A stretch of DNA of 64,000 nt from Pseudomonas sp. ATCC 13867 (GTDB lineage Bacteria; Pseudomonadota; Gammaproteobacteria; Pseudomonadales; Pseudomonadaceae): positions 4,719,001-4,783,000 of the forward strand of contig NC_020829.1 in NCBI RefSeq assembly GCF_000349845.1, in the 5' to 3' direction. Every line of letters begins with the position of its first letter. The first letter of the stretch is position 1. Shown here one piece after another: positions 1-18,378 of this stretch. The position numbers were made by a program, and so were the translations under genes. The notes under the pieces were generated by a model. The model was not told the origin of the DNA and did no database searches. It worked only from the letters and a program-made list of their open reading frames with translations.

Positions 1-606
1 GGTGCGCGACAGGACCAGTTGCGGGCCACGGTTCTCGCTGCGGATTTCCTTGAGCAGGGCACGCACGCGGGTACCGACACGGAAGGTTTCGCGCGGGATG
101 ATCTGGTCGCGGGCCAGCAACGCTTCGGCGTTGTTGCCCAGGTCAACGATCACGTTGTCACGGGTGACCTTCTTGACGGTGCCGGAGATGATTTCGTTGA
201 CCTTCTCGCGGTAGGCGTCGACCACCTGGGCACGCTCGGCCTCGCGGACCTTCTGCACGATGACCTGCTTGGCGGTCTGGGCAGCGATGCGACCGAACTC
301 GATGGACTCGATCTTCTCTTCGATGACCTCACCGGCCTTCATGCCGGGGTGCTCTTCCTGCACGTCTTCGACGGTCAGTTCCGATGCCGGATTGGAGTAG
401 TCCTCGTCCTCGACGATGGTCCAGCGACGGAAAGTTTCGTAGTTGCCGTTGGCGCGATTGATTTCCACGCGCAGGTCAACCTCGTCCTCGAAACGCTTTT
501 TGGTCGCGGTCGCCAGGGCCAGCTCCAGCGCTTCGAAAATCACGCCAGGCGGTACACCCTTCTCGTTGGATACCGACTCAACAACCAGCAGTACTTCTTT
601 GCTCAT
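1..606 (-). CDS. nusA: Transcription termination/antitermination factor NusA (partial, N-terminal part only)
   Basis: NusA binds RNA polymerase and nascent RNA and modulates pausing, termination and antitermination in the cytoplasm. The gene runs off the left edge, so only about the first 202 residues are present. Reading down from the ATG at 606 gives MSKEVLLVVESVSNEKG, the usual NusA opening, then the polymerase-binding N-terminal domain and the beginning of the S1 RNA-binding region. A purine-rich AGGCGAGG lies shortly upstream of the start. It follows rimP by 45 bases, the conserved rimP-nusA(-infB) order, so cotranscription is likely. Confidence 0.97.
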   Translation of the reverse strand, partial: MSKEVLLVVESVSNEKGVPPGVIFEALELALATATKKRFEDEVDLRVEINRANGNYETFRRWTIVEDEDYSNPASELTVEDVQEEHPGMKAGEVIEEKIESIEFGRIAAQTAKQVIVQKVREAERAQVVDAYREKVNEIISGTVKKVTRDNVIVDLGNNAEALLARDQIIPRETFRVGTRVRALLKEIRSENRGPQLVLSRT

Positions 607-651
607 CGTACGCCTCGCCTTTCAATCCATTGGAATCCGCGCTCTGGCGGC

Positions 652-1110
652 TCACTCAAATCGGGGAATGATGTTGGCCTTGTCGATCGAGTCGACCGGC
701 AGCAGGTATTCATGATCGTCCACCAGGACCACCACATCCTGCTCCTCCACACCACGGAGAATGCCCTGGAAATTGCGCCGCCGTTCGAAGGGCGTGCGCA
801 GCTTGATCTTTACCTGTTCGCCGACGTAACGGGCGAACTGGTCAAGCGTAAAGAGAGGCCGATCCATGCCGGGCGACGACACCTCCAGGGTGTATTCGCC
901 GCTGATCGGGTCTTCCACGTCCAGGATGCCGCTGACCTGGCGACTGACGATTTCACAGTCATCGATCAGGATGCCTTCCGGACGGTCGATATAAACCCGG
1001 AGCAGGGAATGGCGACCTTGGGAAATGTACTCCAGGCCCCAGCACTCATAGCCGAGCGCTTCTACTACAGGGGCCAACAAGGCCTGCAACTGTTCTAGCT
1101 TGCTCGACAC
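652..1110 (-). CDS. rimP: Ribosome maturation factor RimP
   Basis: RimP assists late assembly of the 30S subunit. The product is 152 residues if it starts at the GTG at 1110 ([12 protein letters not shown]), the normal length in pseudomonads. An ATG 30 bases further upstream would add ten residues not found in the family. The GTG is preceded by GAGGCGAT at good spacing. The sequence shows the family core ([23 protein letters not shown]) and the C-terminal SH3-like part ([26 protein letters not shown]). It lies between the initiator tRNA and nusA, as in the metY-rimP-nusA operon of E. coli. Confidence 0.96.
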   Translation of the reverse strand: MSSKLEQLQALLAPVVEALGYECWGLEYISQGRHSLLRVYIDRPEGILIDDCEIVSRQVSGILDVEDPISGEYTLEVSSPGMDRPLFTLDQFARYVGEQVKIKLRTPFERRRNFQGILRGVEEQDVVVLVDDHEYLLPVDSIDKANIIPRFE

Positions 1111-1136
1111 CTGATCGCCTCGCGTATGCTGTAGAA

Positions 1137-1160
1137 ACAAAAAATGGGCGAAACGCCCAT
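1137..1160 (-). terminator. Hairpin with U-run between tRNA-fMet and rimP
   Basis: On the minus strand ATGGGCG-TTT-CGCCCAT is followed by a T-rich run (TTTTTTG), the form of a short intrinsic terminator. It sits about 27 bases before the rimP start codon, downstream of a second terminator-like hairpin, so transcripts from the tRNA promoter meet two such structures before rimP. It could be a leaky terminator or attenuator. Confidence 0.6.
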
Positions 1161-1206
1161 CCCTTAAGGACCGCCCTACCCTGGCGGTGCGGACTGTCCA
1201 GCTAGC

Positions 1207-1228
1207 AAAAAGCCCCTCAAAAGGGGCT
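1207..1228 (-). terminator. Rho-independent terminator after tRNA-fMet
   Basis: On the minus strand AGCCCCT-TTTG-AGGGGCT is followed by TTTT, ten bases after the encoded CCA end of the initiator tRNA. It is a standard intrinsic terminator and would define the 3' end of the tRNA precursor, with readthrough feeding rimP-nusA. Confidence 0.8.
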
Positions 1229-1237
1229 CTGCCAAAC

Positions 1238-1314
<77 letters not shown>

Positions 1315-1330
1315 TCAAAGCTGGTGCGAA

Positions 1331-1359
1331 ATTATACGGTCGCCCCCCTTGAAGGTCAA
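1331..1359 (-). promoter_or_regulatory. Sigma-70 promoter of tRNA-fMet
   Basis: On the minus strand TTGACC (1354-1359) and a perfect TATAAT (1331-1336) are separated by 17 bases. Transcription would begin near 1324, about ten bases before the mature tRNA 5' end at 1314. This is among the best sigma-70 matches in the window. Confidence 0.85.
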
Positions 1360-1376
1360 CCGAAACTCCGGAACGA

Positions 1377-1399
1377 AAAGGCCCGCACAGCGGGCCTTT
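1377..1399 (-). terminator. Intrinsic terminator after tRNA-Leu
   Basis: On the minus strand AAAGGCCCG-CTGTG-CGGGCCTTT runs into a further T, just past the CCA of tRNA-Leu. It separates the secG/tRNA-Leu transcript from the initiator tRNA promoter. Confidence 0.8.
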
Positions 1400-1405
1400 C
1401 GCATA

Positions 1406-1491
1406 TGGTACCGAGGAGGGGACTCGAACCCCTACAGCCTATGGCCACTACCACCTCAAGGTAGCGTGTCTACCAATTCCACCACCTCGGC
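1406..1491 (-). tRNA. tRNA-Leu (anticodon GAG)
   Basis: The minus strand gives an 86-base class II tRNA: acceptor GCCGAGG/CCTCGGT with encoded CCA, anticodon stem CTACC/GGTAG enclosing TTGAGGT (anticodon GAG), a long variable arm (TGGCCATAGGCTG region) and T-arm GGGTTCGAGTCCC. It begins 16 bases after the secG stop codon and is probably cut from a secG transcript. Confidence 0.96.
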
Positions 1492-1507
1492 AAAAACTCT
1501 TGCCTGC

Positions 1508-1900
1508 TTACTTCTGCTCAGGAGCCGCCGGAACGTCGCCGTTACCGCCCGCAGGGGCTTGAGGTTGCCCTTGCGCGCCCGGCACATCGCTAGCTGCCGG
1601 AGCTTGCTCCTGCTTCTGCTCCATTACCACCGGGTCAGGAAGCCCGGCGTTGCGTATCATATCAGCTTTTTCTTTAGCAAAATACGCTAAACCCAAGCTA
1701 GTAATGAAAAAAACCGCAGCAAGTATAGCAGTAAAACGACTCAGGAAGGTAGCAGAACCCTGGCTACCGAAAACGGTGGCCGAAGCACCTGCACCAAACG
1801 ACGCACCAGCGTCGGCACCCTTGCCATGCTGAAGCAGGACCAGCACAACCAGACCCAGCGCCATCAGCAGGTGAATCACGATTACAACTGTTTCCAGCAT
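1508..1900 (-). CDS. secG: Protein translocase subunit SecG
   Basis: SecG is the small inner-membrane subunit of the SecYEG channel. The 130-residue product has the SecG pattern: a first membrane helix ([20 protein letters not shown]), the conserved [20 protein letters not shown] loop and a second helix ([20 protein letters not shown]). The C-terminal tail is long, rich in Pro, Ala and Gln, and typical of pseudomonads. It starts two bases after the tpiA stop codon and is followed by tRNA-Leu. Confidence 0.96.
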   Translation of the reverse strand: MLETVVIVIHLLMALGLVVLVLLQHGKGADAGASFGAGASATVFGSQGSATFLSRFTAILAAVFFITSLGLAYFAKEKADMIRNAGLPDPVVMEQKQEQAPAASDVPGAQGQPQAPAGGNGDVPAAPEQK

Positions 1901-1902
1901 CT

Positions 1903-2658
1903 TCAGTTTCCTGCGGCGCGACAGATCGCACCGAACTCATCCGCATTCAGGGAAGCCCCACCAATGAGCCCCCCATCGATATCCGGCATGCCGAACAGCT
2001 CGACAGCATTGGCTGCCTTGACGCTGCCGCCGTACAGGAGACGAAGGCCGCGAGCCACTTCAGCGTTTTCCGCCGAGAGCTGCGCGCGAATCGCCGCGTG
2101 CACTTCCTGGGCCTGCTCGGGAGAAGCCGTCAGCCCCGTCCCGATCGCCCACACCGGCTCATAAGCCACTACAGCGCGGGAAAACGCCCCAACGCCCAAA
2201 TCTTCGATCACCGAGCCCAACTGGCGCCCGACGACTTCCAAAGTCTTGCCCGCCTCGCGCTGCTCGCGGGTTTCCCCTACGCACAGCACCGGAACCAGGC
2301 CACACGATTGAGCCGCTGCAAACTTGCGACTGACCATTCCATCGCTTTCACCCAGAATCAGGCGACGCTCGGAATGACCTACCAGCACCAGGGAGCAGTT
2401 CGCATCGGCCAGCTGACTGGCCGCGATCTCGCCCGTGAGGGCACCCTGCATCGGTTCAACCGCGCAATTCTGCGCACCGACGGCAATCGCCTTGCCTTCC
2501 AGTCCATGCTTGACCTGGTTGATGTACAGACAAGGCGGAAACACCGCCACGTCGACACCCGTAGGAAGAGCCAGTTGCCGCAGGCCTTTGATCAGCTCCG
2601 TTACGCTGGAGCGGGTACCGTGCATTTTCCAATTACCGGCCACCAGGGGTCGACGCAT
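1903..2658 (-). CDS. tpiA: Triose-phosphate isomerase
   Basis: TpiA interconverts dihydroxyacetone phosphate and glyceraldehyde 3-phosphate in the cytoplasm. The 251-residue protein has the expected motifs in order: the N-terminal lysine in [13 protein letters not shown], the catalytic histidine in VGHSERR, the catalytic glutamate with loop 6 in [11 protein letters not shown], and the phosphate-binding [12 protein letters not shown] and GGLIGGASL. It heads the tpiA-secG pair. Confidence 0.98.
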   Translation of the reverse strand: MRRPLVAGNWKMHGTRSSVTELIKGLRQLALPTGVDVAVFPPCLYINQVKHGLEGKAIAVGAQNCAVEPMQGALTGEIAASQLADANCSLVLVGHSERRLILGESDGMVSRKFAAAQSCGLVPVLCVGETREQREAGKTLEVVGRQLGSVIEDLGVGAFSRAVVAYEPVWAIGTGLTASPEQAQEVHAAIRAQLSAENAEVARGLRLLYGGSVKAANAVELFGMPDIDGGLIGGASLNADEFGAICRAAGN

Positions 2659-2723
2659 GCTGTACCTCGCTGAGCAAAGTGGGCGCAGATATTACTCGAC
2701 AGACTTTGAACTGACAAGAGAAA

Positions 2724-4064
2724 TCAAGCACATACCTCAGTCACGACTTTCGCCAGCTGTTCGGCGTAAGCCCGTACCCGGCCCTCGTCATCACCCTCGA
2801 CCATCACCCGCACCAGCGGCTCGGTACCGGACTTGCGCAACAGCACACGCCCACGACCCGCCATCTCGTCAGTGACCTTGGCGCAGGCCTCCTTGACGGC
2901 CGGGTGCTCCAACGGGTCCACATCGCCGCCGGCAAAGCGTACATTGATCAGCACCTGCGGACACTTGCGGATGCCCATGCGCGCCTCGGCCAGGGTCTGG
3001 CCACGCGCCTTCAACGCCATCAGCACCTGCAACGCCGCGATGATGGCATCGCCGGTGGTCGTATGCTGGCAGCATACGACATGGCCGGAATTTTCGCCGC
3101 CCAGCTGCCAATTGCGGGACTGCAGCTCGGACATCACATAGCGGTCGCCGACCTTGGCGCGCACGAATGGAATGTTCAGGTCCTGCAATGCCAGTTCCAG
3201 GCCCAGGTTGCTCATCAACGTGCCAACCACACCACCGTGCAGCTTGCCGCGATCGAGCATGTCGCGGGCGATCAGGAAGAGGATCTCATCACCGTCAACC
3301 ACTGCCCCGGTGTGATCCACCATCATCACGCGGTCGCCATCGCCATCGAAGGCGATGCCCATGTCGGCCTGCTCGGCCAACACGACCTCCCGCAACGCCT
3401 CGAGATGGGTCGAACCGCACTTGTCATTGATGTTCAGGCCATTGGGCTGCGCTCCGATCACCGACACCTCGGCACCCAGCTCGCGGAACACGCTAGGAGC
3501 GATCTTGTAGGTCGCACCGTGGGCGCAATCGAGCACGATCCGCAGCCCGGCGAAGTCGGTATTGGTGGGCACACTGCTCTTGCAGAACTCGATGTAGCGA
3601 CCCGCTGCATCGTTGATACGCGACACCTTGCCCAGGCGGGCCGACTCGACCACCGTCATGGGCGCATCGAGCAACTCCTCGATGATCAGCTCGACCTCAT
3701 CAGGCAGCTTGGTGCCCTGGCCAGAGAAGAACTTGATACCGTTATCGTCGTGCGGATTGTGCGACGCACTGATGACGATGCCGGCCTCGGCGTGGAAGGT
3801 GCGAGTCAGGTAGGCAATACCCGGGGTCGGCATCGGGCCAAGCAGCAGCACGTCCGCACCGGCCGCAGACAACCCCGCCTCTAGCGCGGATTCGAACATG
3901 TAGCCGGAAATCCGGGTGTCCTTGCCCACCAGCACACGGCACTTGCCCTGCTGACGGAACGCCATGCCGACAGCCCAGCCCAACTTGAGCACGAAATCCG
4001 GCGTGATCGGCGGCGTGCCGACACGACCGCGAATACCATCGGTGCCGAAATACTTCCTGCTCAT
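2724..4064 (-). CDS. glmM: Phosphoglucosamine mutase GlmM
   Basis: GlmM converts glucosamine-6-phosphate to glucosamine-1-phosphate on the way to UDP-N-acetylglucosamine, the precursor of peptidoglycan and LPS. The 446-residue product shows [12 protein letters not shown] at the N-terminus, the catalytic phosphoserine loop [11 protein letters not shown] (Ser about 101), the metal-binding [11 protein letters not shown] loop, the sugar-binding GGENSGHV and the C-terminal phosphate-binding [14 protein letters not shown]. Its ATG overlaps the folP stop by four bases, indicating translational coupling. Confidence 0.98.
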   Translation of the reverse strand: MSRKYFGTDGIRGRVGTPPITPDFVLKLGWAVGMAFRQQGKCRVLVGKDTRISGYMFESALEAGLSAAGADVLLLGPMPTPGIAYLTRTFHAEAGIVISASHNPHDDNGIKFFSGQGTKLPDEVELIIEELLDAPMTVVESARLGKVSRINDAAGRYIEFCKSSVPTNTDFAGLRIVLDCAHGATYKIAPSVFRELGAEVSVIGAQPNGLNINDKCGSTHLEALREVVLAEQADMGIAFDGDGDRVMMVDHTGAVVDGDEILFLIARDMLDRGKLHGGVVGTLMSNLGLELALQDLNIPFVRAKVGDRYVMSELQSRNWQLGGENSGHVVCCQHTTTGDAIIAALQVLMALKARGQTLAEARMGIRKCPQVLINVRFAGGDVDPLEHPAVKEACAKVTDEMAGRGRVLLRKSGTEPLVRVMVEGDDEGRVRAYAEQLAKVVTEVCA

Positions 4065-4930
4065 GCGAGTCGCCCCTCTTCCTTTGCACTTTCCACTGCG
4101 TGAATCATTCGAACCACGTCCACTGTCTCAGCGACGTCATGGACGCGAATAATACTGGCGCCCTTGGCCACCGCCAACGCCGCCAGCGCCAGGCTGCCAT
4201 AGAGACGCTCACCCACCTCACGGCCGAGCGCGCGACCGATCATGCTCTTGCGCGAGACACCAACCAATAGCGCACATCCCATATCCATCAACCCGTCCAT
4301 CTGCCGGAACAGATTCAGGTTGTGGCTCTGGGTCTTGGCAAAACCGAAGCCAGGATCGATGACGATCCGCTCCCGGACAATGCCCGCGGATTCGCACACC
4401 GCGATACGCGCCTCGAGGAAGCCACGGACTTCCTGAAGGATGTCCGGATAGCGTGGGTCATCCTGCATGTTTCCCGGCTCGCCACGCATGTGCATCAGGC
4501 AGACAGGCAAACCGGTATCGACCGCCGCATCCAGTGCACCATCACGCTGCAGCGAACGCACGTCATTGATCAAACCGGCGCCAAGCCGCGCCGTTTCGCG
4601 CATCACCGCCGGTGTGGAGGTATCTACGGAGATCACCACATCCAGCTCGCGCGCGATGGCTTCGACCACCGGAGCGACGCGCTCCAGCTCCTCGGTAGGC
4701 GAAACCACGCGAGCGCCCGGCCGGGTCGACTCGCCGCCGATATCGATCAGCGTGGCGCCGGCCGCGACCATCTCCGCCGCATGGCGCAATGCAGCATCGT
4801 GCTGATTGAAGCGCCCACCATCGGAGAAGGAATCGGGAGTGACATTGAGGATGCCCATGACGTGCGGGCGGCTTAAATCAAGAACCCGGTTGCCGCAAGG
4901 CAACCGGGTCGGGTGGTACAACGAACTCAT
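4061..4930 (-). CDS. folP: Dihydropteroate synthase
   Basis: FolP condenses dihydropterin pyrophosphate with p-aminobenzoate in folate synthesis and is the sulfonamide target. The 289-residue protein has both signatures, [16 protein letters not shown] and [13 protein letters not shown], plus DPGFGFAKT and the C-terminal IRVHDV. It follows ftsH by nine bases and overlaps glmM by four, the common ftsH-folP-glmM order. Confidence 0.98.
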   Translation of the reverse strand: MSSLYHPTRLPCGNRVLDLSRPHVMGILNVTPDSFSDGGRFNQHDAALRHAAEMVAAGATLIDIGGESTRPGARVVSPTEELERVAPVVEAIARELDVVISVDTSTPAVMRETARLGAGLINDVRSLQRDGALDAAVDTGLPVCLMHMRGEPGNMQDDPRYPDILQEVRGFLEARIAVCESAGIVRERIVIDPGFGFAKTQSHNLNLFRQMDGLMDMGCALLVGVSRKSMIGRALGREVGERLYGSLALAALAVAKGASIIRVHDVAETVDVVRMIHAVESAKEEGRLA

Positions 4931-4939
4931 TCAGTGCTC

Positions 4940-6856
<1,917 letters not shown>

Positions 6857-7057
6857 GTCGTTCAATTGACTACCCTCTGAAGCCGGCTCCGCCCTGGAAA
6901 CCGCTTCTCACGACGGCCAGACTCCTTCCGGCCAAAATTACTACACAACCCCTGCAGCGCGGCAGGCGTCGTCTGTAACCCTTTATGAACCCCGGCTTTC
7001 ACCGGTACAAGCAAAACCCGCAAGACATAGACCAATAGCCGGCCCAATCATTCCAGT

Positions 7058-7681
7058 CTAGGCGCCGCGAAAGCCCCGTGCGAGCAGATACTGCTCCCGC
7101 GAACGGTCGCGGGACGACAGCGGTTTGCGCATCTGCACCTTTTCGAAGTTCTCGCGTACCAGCTTGTGATAAGCGTCGAAACCCTCGCCCTGGAAAATCT
7201 TGATCAGGAAATCGCCGCCCGGACGCAGCACACGGGTGCACAGGTCCAGGGCCAGCTCACAGAGGAACATCGCACGAGGCATGTCCACGGCGGGCAATCC
7301 ACTCATATTGGGGGCCATATCGGAAATCACAAGGTCTACCGGATTTTCTCCGATGGCCGCGAGCAACTGGGCGAAGACCTCGTCCTCGGTGAAGTCGCCC
7401 TGGATGAAGGTGACGTCCGGGATACTGTCCATCGGCAGGATGTCCGACGCGATCAGAGTGCCCTTGTCACCGATCACCCGGCTGGTGACCTGCGACCAGC
7501 CGCCCGGCGCCGCGCCGAGGTCGACCACGGTCATGCCGGGGCGCAGGATGCGATCCTTCTCCTGGATTTCCAGCAGTTTGTAGCTGGCACGCGAGCGATA
7601 GCCGTCGCGCTGTGCCATCTTCACGTAAGGATCGTCGAAATGTTCTTTCAGCCAGCGATGGCTAGTCTTGGAACGGGCCAC
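7058..7681 (-). CDS. rlmE: 23S rRNA (uridine-2'-O) methyltransferase RlmE (FtsJ/RrmJ)
   Basis: RlmE methylates the 2'-O of a conserved uridine in the A loop of 23S rRNA. The 207-residue protein contains the RrmJ SAM motif [13 protein letters not shown], the catalytic lysine near [12 protein letters not shown], the aspartate in [10 protein letters not shown] and the lysine in [13 protein letters not shown]. It lies upstream of ftsH with about 200 bases between, and diverges from yhbY across an 80-base gap. Confidence 0.97.
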   Translation of the reverse strand: MARSKTSHRWLKEHFDDPYVKMAQRDGYRSRASYKLLEIQEKDRILRPGMTVVDLGAAPGGWSQVTSRVIGDKGTLIASDILPMDSIPDVTFIQGDFTEDEVFAQLLAAIGENPVDLVISDMAPNMSGLPAVDMPRAMFLCELALDLCTRVLRPGGDFLIKIFQGEGFDAYHKLVRENFEKVQMRKPLSSRDRSREQYLLARGFRGA

Positions 7682-7760
7682 GTATTACCTCGTCTGAGCG
7701 GCATCCCGGCATAACCGAAACTCGGGTAGAATATCCGCCTTTTTTCCCAGGGGTCAGATT

Positions 7761-8075
7761 ATGGCGCTCTCTCAGGAGCAGAAAAAGCAGTTCAAATCTA
7801 TCGGGCATCACCTGAAACCCGTATTGACCGTTGCTGAAAACGGTCTCTCGGAAGGTGTGATGGCCGAGCTTGAGCGTGCGCTCAACGATCATGAACTGAT
7901 CAAGGTGCAGTTCCGCATCACCGAACGCGACGATCGTCGTGCGCTGATCGACGAACTCTGCCAGAACGGCAGCTGCGAACTGGTTCAGTCCATCGGCAAG
8001 ATGGCGCTGATCTATCGTCGCAATCCCAAGCCGAACAAGAACCTGTCGAACATCAGCCGCTTCAGCGGCCTCTGA
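7761..8075 (+). CDS. yhbY: Ribosome assembly RNA-binding protein YhbY (CRS1/YhbY family)
   Basis: YhbY is a small single-domain RNA-binding protein (CRM domain) that associates with pre-50S ribosomes. The 104-residue product covers the whole domain, with SIGHHLKPVLTVAENGLSEGVMAEL, the basic HELIKVQFRI strand and the GKMALIYRRNP end. It diverges from rlmE, a typical arrangement. A TAGAAT hexamer near 7725 is a plausible -10. A GC-rich hairpin without a U-run follows at 8093-8117. Confidence 0.93.
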   Translation: MALSQEQKKQFKSIGHHLKPVLTVAENGLSEGVMAELERALNDHELIKVQFRITERDDRRALIDELCQNGSCELVQSIGKMALIYRRNPKPNKNLSNISRFSGL

Positions 8076-8117
8076 CAGTCAAGCCCGGCAACGCGGAGCC
8101 GGCAAGGCTCCGCCGCG

Positions 8118-8552
8118 TCAGTTCCGCTCGTCCCGCCCGGGCGCCGGCTGCAGCACCAGCAGCAAGCCGCACAGCGCCACCACCAGGTAGTTGAACAGCA
8201 GCCAGCGCTGAGCATCCGGCGCTACCTGGCGCACCACGAAATAAACCGCCGCCATCACCAGTACGGTCAGCAGCAACTGCCCCCGAGTTTCACGGGTGAA
8301 GGCAGCGAACCCGCGCGCCTGCCAGAGCACCAGGGCCTGGAGCAGCACGCAGAAACCGGCGAAGCCCAGCAGCAATGGCTTCAGCGCGTCGGCGACAGCT
8401 TCCACCAGCAGTGGCGCCAGGCCGATCTTGTCCAGCGCCGGCAACACCACGAACTGCAGCAGCCAGAGGCCGCCGACCCAGAATGTCTGGGCCAGCAGCC
8501 AACTGATGGTGCCTGCGCTAAGGGACGGTCGATCAGGCGTGGCGAACTTCAA
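8118..8552 (-). CDS. Predicted inner-membrane protein (DUF4149-like)
   Basis: The product has 144 residues and four strongly hydrophobic segments: [53 protein letters not shown] and [18 protein letters not shown]. The pattern resembles the DUF4149 / TMEM205-like family, but no function is known to me. The start overlaps the end of greA by 20 bases in another frame, which implies translational coupling to greA. A pseudomonad protein of this length normally sits at this spot. A hairpin of the convergent yhbY reaches its stop codon. Confidence 0.72.
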   Translation of the reverse strand: MKFATPDRPSLSAGTISWLLAQTFWVGGLWLLQFVVLPALDKIGLAPLLVEAVADALKPLLLGFAGFCVLLQALVLWQARGFAAFTRETRGQLLLTVLVMAAVYFVVRQVAPDAQRWLLFNYLVVALCGLLLVLQPAPGRDERN

Positions 8553-9005
8553 CGATCTCGTACTCGACGTCGCCGCCCGGAGTCTTGACCAGAACGGCGT
8601 CGCCTTCGGTCTTGCCGATCAGCGCACGGGCGATCGGCGAGTTGACCGAGATCTTGCTGTTCTTGATGTCCGCCTCGTCGTCGCCGACGATCTGGTAGGT
8701 CACCGTCTCGTCGGTCTCGACGTTGGCGATATCGACGGTGGTACCGAAGATCACCTTGCCGCTGTGCGGAATGGTGGTCACGTCGATGATCTGCGCGTTG
8801 GACAGCTTGGCCTCGATGTCGCGGATGCGAGCCTCGGACATGCCCTGCTGTTCACGGGCCGCGTGGTACTCGGCGTTTTCCTTGAGGTCGCCCAGTTCAC
8901 GCGCTTCGGCGATGGCCTGGGTGATCTGCGGACGCAGAACGGTCTTCAGGTGTTTCAGTTCTTCTTCCAGGGCGCGAGCGCCCTGGACGGTCATTGGAAA
9001 TTTGC

Positions 9006-9009
<4 letters not shown>
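8533..9009 (-). CDS. greA: Transcription elongation factor GreA
   Basis: GreA rescues backtracked RNA polymerase by stimulating transcript cleavage. The 158-residue protein has the N-terminal coiled coil ending in acidic residues ([17 protein letters not shown], with the D/E pair at the tip) and the C-terminal FKBP-like domain ([32 protein letters not shown]). Its ATG overlaps the carB stop by four bases (ATGA), so it is coupled to the carbamoyl-phosphate synthase operon, as in other pseudomonads. Confidence 0.97.
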
Positions 9010-12227
<3,218 letters not shown>

Positions 12228-12246
12228 GGGACTCTCGTTGCAATAT

Positions 12247-12903
12247 TCAGGAAAGGGTTGCGCTGGCCAGCTTCACGCCAAAGCCGACGAACAGGGCGCC
12301 GACGCCGCTCGAGGCGCCGGCAGCCAGCCGTTGCCGCCGACGGAACCAGGCCGCCAGACGCACACCGGAGAAAATCAGGAAACTCAGGTACAGGGCGCTG
12401 ATGATCTCGAGGATCGTGCCCAGCACCAGGAACGACAGGCCGGGGTAGGCGTAACCCGGGTCGACGAACTGGATGAAGAAGGAAATGAAGAAGAGGATCG
12501 CCTTGGGGTTGGACAGGCTCAGCAGCAGCGCCTTGCGGAACGGCTGGTTGACGTCCACTTCCCTGGCCGGCGCAGCGGCCGCTTCCAGCGGGTGGCGCAG
12601 TTTCTGCCAGCCACCGCGGAGCATGCCGATACCCAGATAGAACAGGTACGCGGCGCCGACGTACTTAAGGCCCAGGAACAGCATCGGCTCGGCCTTGAGC
12701 ACCGAGGCGATACCCAGCGCCGAGAGGAACATCAGGATCGCATCACCGAGGAACACCGCGCTCGCCGCCCGGTAGCCCGAGGCCACGCCGCGCTGGGCGG
12801 CGGTGGCGAGGACGAACAGCGAGTTCGGCCCCGGCAGCAGGACGATGAACAGCGTACCCAGGACGTAGGTCCAGAGGTCGGTGATTCCCAGGGTCGGCAT
12901 CAT
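12247..12903 (-). CDS. leuE: LysE/RhtB-family amino-acid exporter, LeuE type
   Basis: The 218-residue membrane protein has the RhtB-family start ([21 protein letters not shown]), the second family motif ([14 protein letters not shown]) and [15 protein letters not shown]. These match E. coli LeuE, an exporter of leucine and related amino acids, more closely than other family members. About six membrane helices are visible. It sits between carA and carB, 19 bases from carB and 26 from carA, and must be transcribed with them. Its substrate here is unproven. Confidence 0.85.
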   Translation of the reverse strand: MMPTLGITDLWTYVLGTLFIVLLPGPNSLFVLATAAQRGVASGYRAASAVFLGDAILMFLSALGIASVLKAEPMLFLGLKYVGAAYLFYLGIGMLRGGWQKLRHPLEAAAAPAREVDVNQPFRKALLLSLSNPKAILFFISFFIQFVDPGYAYPGLSFLVLGTILEIISALYLSFLIFSGVRLAAWFRRRQRLAAGASSGVGALFVGFGVKLASATLS

Positions 12904-12929
12904 CTTCTTCTATCTCTTCGAGTTCGTGA

Positions 12930-14066
12930 TCAGCGACGCTCGGCCATCGCCGCGATGAAGCGGTCGAACAGCGGGGCCACGTCGTGCGGACCGGGACTGG
13001 CTTCCGGGTGGCCCTGGAAGCTGAAGGCCACCTTGTCGGTGCGCTCGATACCCTGCAGGGTGCCGTCGAACAGCGACTTGTGGGTAGCGCGCAGATTGCC
13101 CGGCAGGCTCGTCTCGTCCACGGCGAAACCGTGGTTCTGGCTGGTAATCATCACCACGCCCGAATCCAGGTCCTGTACCGGGTGGTTGGCACCGTGGTGG
13201 CCGTGGCCCATCTTCATGGTCTTGCCGCCGGAGGCCAGGGCCAGCAGCTGGTGACCGAGACAGATGCCGAACACAGGGATCTCGGTGTCGAGGAACTCGC
13301 GGATGGCCTGGATGGCGTAGTCGCACGGTTCGGGGTCGCCAGGGCCGTTGGAGAGGAAGATGCCGTCCGGGTTCAGGGCGAGCACTTCGCTGGCCGGGGT
13401 CTGCGCCGGTACCACGGTCAGGCGGCAGCCGCGGGCGACCAGCATGCGCAGGATGTTCAGCTTGACGCCGAAATCGTAGGCGACCACGTGGTACGGCAGG
13501 TCGGCGGCGGCGATTTCCGGGTGGCTGTCGGTTTCCAGGCTCCACACGCTGGAACGCCACTCGTACTTCTCGGTGGAGGACACGACCTTGGCCAGGTCCA
13601 TGCCCTTCAGGCCCGGGAAGCCGCGCGCCAGTTCGAGGGCTTTTTCCTCGGTGGCGTCGGGGCCTGCCAGGATGCAGCCGTTCTGCGAACCCTTCTCGCG
13701 CAGGATGCGGGTCAGGCGGCGGGTGTCGATACCGGCGATGGCAACGGTACCGTTCTCTTTCAGGTAGTCCGGCAGGGACTGCTTGTCGCGCCAACTGCTG
13801 GAGAGCAGCGGCAGGTCACGAATGATCAGGCCGGCGGCCCAGACCTTGTTCGACTCGGCGTCTTCCGGCGTGGTGCCGGTGTTGCCGATGTGCGGGTAAG
13901 TCAGGGTGACGATCTGTTGGGCGTAGGAAGGATCGGTGAGGATTTCCTGGTAGCCGGTCATGGCGGTGTTGAACACCACCTCTCCGACGGTCTGGCCGTC
14001 GGCGCCGATGGCTTCACCGCGAAAAACGCTGCCGTCGGCAAGTGCAAGTATGGCTGGCTTAGTCAA
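12930..14066 (-). CDS. carA: Carbamoyl-phosphate synthase small subunit (glutamine amidotransferase)
   Basis: CarA hydrolyses glutamine and channels ammonia to CarB. I place the start at TTG 14064-14066: it has a strong GGGAGG six bases upstream and gives 378 residues opening (f)[15 protein letters not shown], as in P. aeruginosa. An upstream ATG would add 21 non-family residues and cross the leader. The C-terminal class I amidotransferase domain has the nucleophile in [10 protein letters not shown] and His/Glu in [14 protein letters not shown] leader with a terminator hairpin precedes it. Confidence 0.97.
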   Translation of the reverse strand: MTKPAILALADGSVFRGEAIGADGQTVGEVVFNTAMTGYQEILTDPSYAQQIVTLTYPHIGNTGTTPEDAESNKVWAAGLIIRDLPLLSSSWRDKQSLPDYLKENGTVAIAGIDTRRLTRILREKGSQNGCILAGPDATEEKALELARGFPGLKGMDLAKVVSSTEKYEWRSSVWSLETDSHPEIAAADLPYHVVAYDFGVKLNILRMLVARGCRLTVVPAQTPASEVLALNPDGIFLSNGPGDPEPCDYAIQAIREFLDTEIPVFGICLGHQLLALASGGKTMKMGHGHHGANHPVQDLDSGVVMITSQNHGFAVDETSLPGNLRATHKSLFDGTLQGIERTDKVAFSFQGHPEASPGPHDVAPLFDRFIAAMAERR

Positions 14067-14082
14067 GAAGACCTCCCGTAGT

Positions 14083-14142
14083 TCAAGCCTGGCTGGGCGT
14101 GCGCAGATTGTAAAAAAGCGGGATGACATCAGAAGAAGTCAT
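14083..14142 (-). CDS. Putative carAB leader peptide, 19 codons
   Basis: An ATG at 14142 opens a 19-codon frame ([19 protein letters not shown], stop TGA at 14083) that ends 16 bases before the carA start. Its ribosome site would be the GCGGG just upstream, and its start codon lies inside the 5' arm of the leader hairpin. Codons 9-12 read through the U-run. The carAB operon of P. aeruginosa is known to respond to arginine and pyrimidines. That this frame is translated and senses nucleotide levels is my inference. Confidence 0.45.
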   Translation of the reverse strand: MTSSDVIPLFYNLRTPSQA

Positions 14143-14152
14143 CCCGCTTTTT
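14112..14152 (-). terminator. carAB leader terminator/attenuator hairpin
   Basis: A perfect 15-base inverted repeat (AAAAAGCGGGATGAC and GTCATCCCGCTTTTT, loop of ten bases) ends in a run of six U on the minus strand, 46 bases before the carA start. It has the full form of an intrinsic terminator but lies upstream of carA and after its probable promoter, which points to attenuation. It could also serve simply as the dapB terminator. Confidence 0.75.
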
Positions 14153-14194
14153 ATGTGATCATGCTGCGCTGCTTTTAGTGGACACACTAAAGCT

Positions 14195-14215
14195 GTAGTT
14201 TACAGAAAAGCGACA
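14195..14215 (-). promoter_or_regulatory. Candidate ArgR half site upstream of carA
   Basis: On the minus strand TGTCGC-N8-AA-N5 begins at 14215 and matches the half-site consensus of the Pseudomonas arginine regulator ArgR. A clear second half site in tandem was not found, so the assignment is tentative. The site sits between dapB and the carAB leader, where arginine control would be expected. Confidence 0.4.
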
Positions 14216-14253
14216 TCATGGTCCACCTTTTGCACGACGTACGGCCATGCCGC

Positions 14254-16273
<2,020 letters not shown>

Positions 16274-16314
16274 AACTTTCCTGCACCTCGAAAACCTCTC
16301 CCCCAGACACGCCG

Positions 16315-16372
16315 ACGCGGGAGCAAGCCCCCGCGTGACGTTTCATGCGCACCGACACGCGGGCCGGTGCGC
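16315..16372 (-). other. Two GC-rich hairpins in the dnaK-dnaJ spacer
   Basis: ACGCGGG/CCCGCGT (16315-16336) and GCGCACCG/CGGTGCGC (16347-16372) form two adjacent stems without U-runs. They may stabilise the dnaK message or cut readthrough into dnaJ. No direct evidence separates these options. Confidence 0.4.
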
Positions 16373-16395
16373 TGGAGCGCAAGCTTGCACGCGGC

Positions 16396-18312
<1,917 letters not shown>

Positions 18313-18378
18313 ATTCACTCTCCAGAAATTAGATTCCGCGCTGACCCTGTTGCGGGTATTTGGCTCGGTTGATTACCC

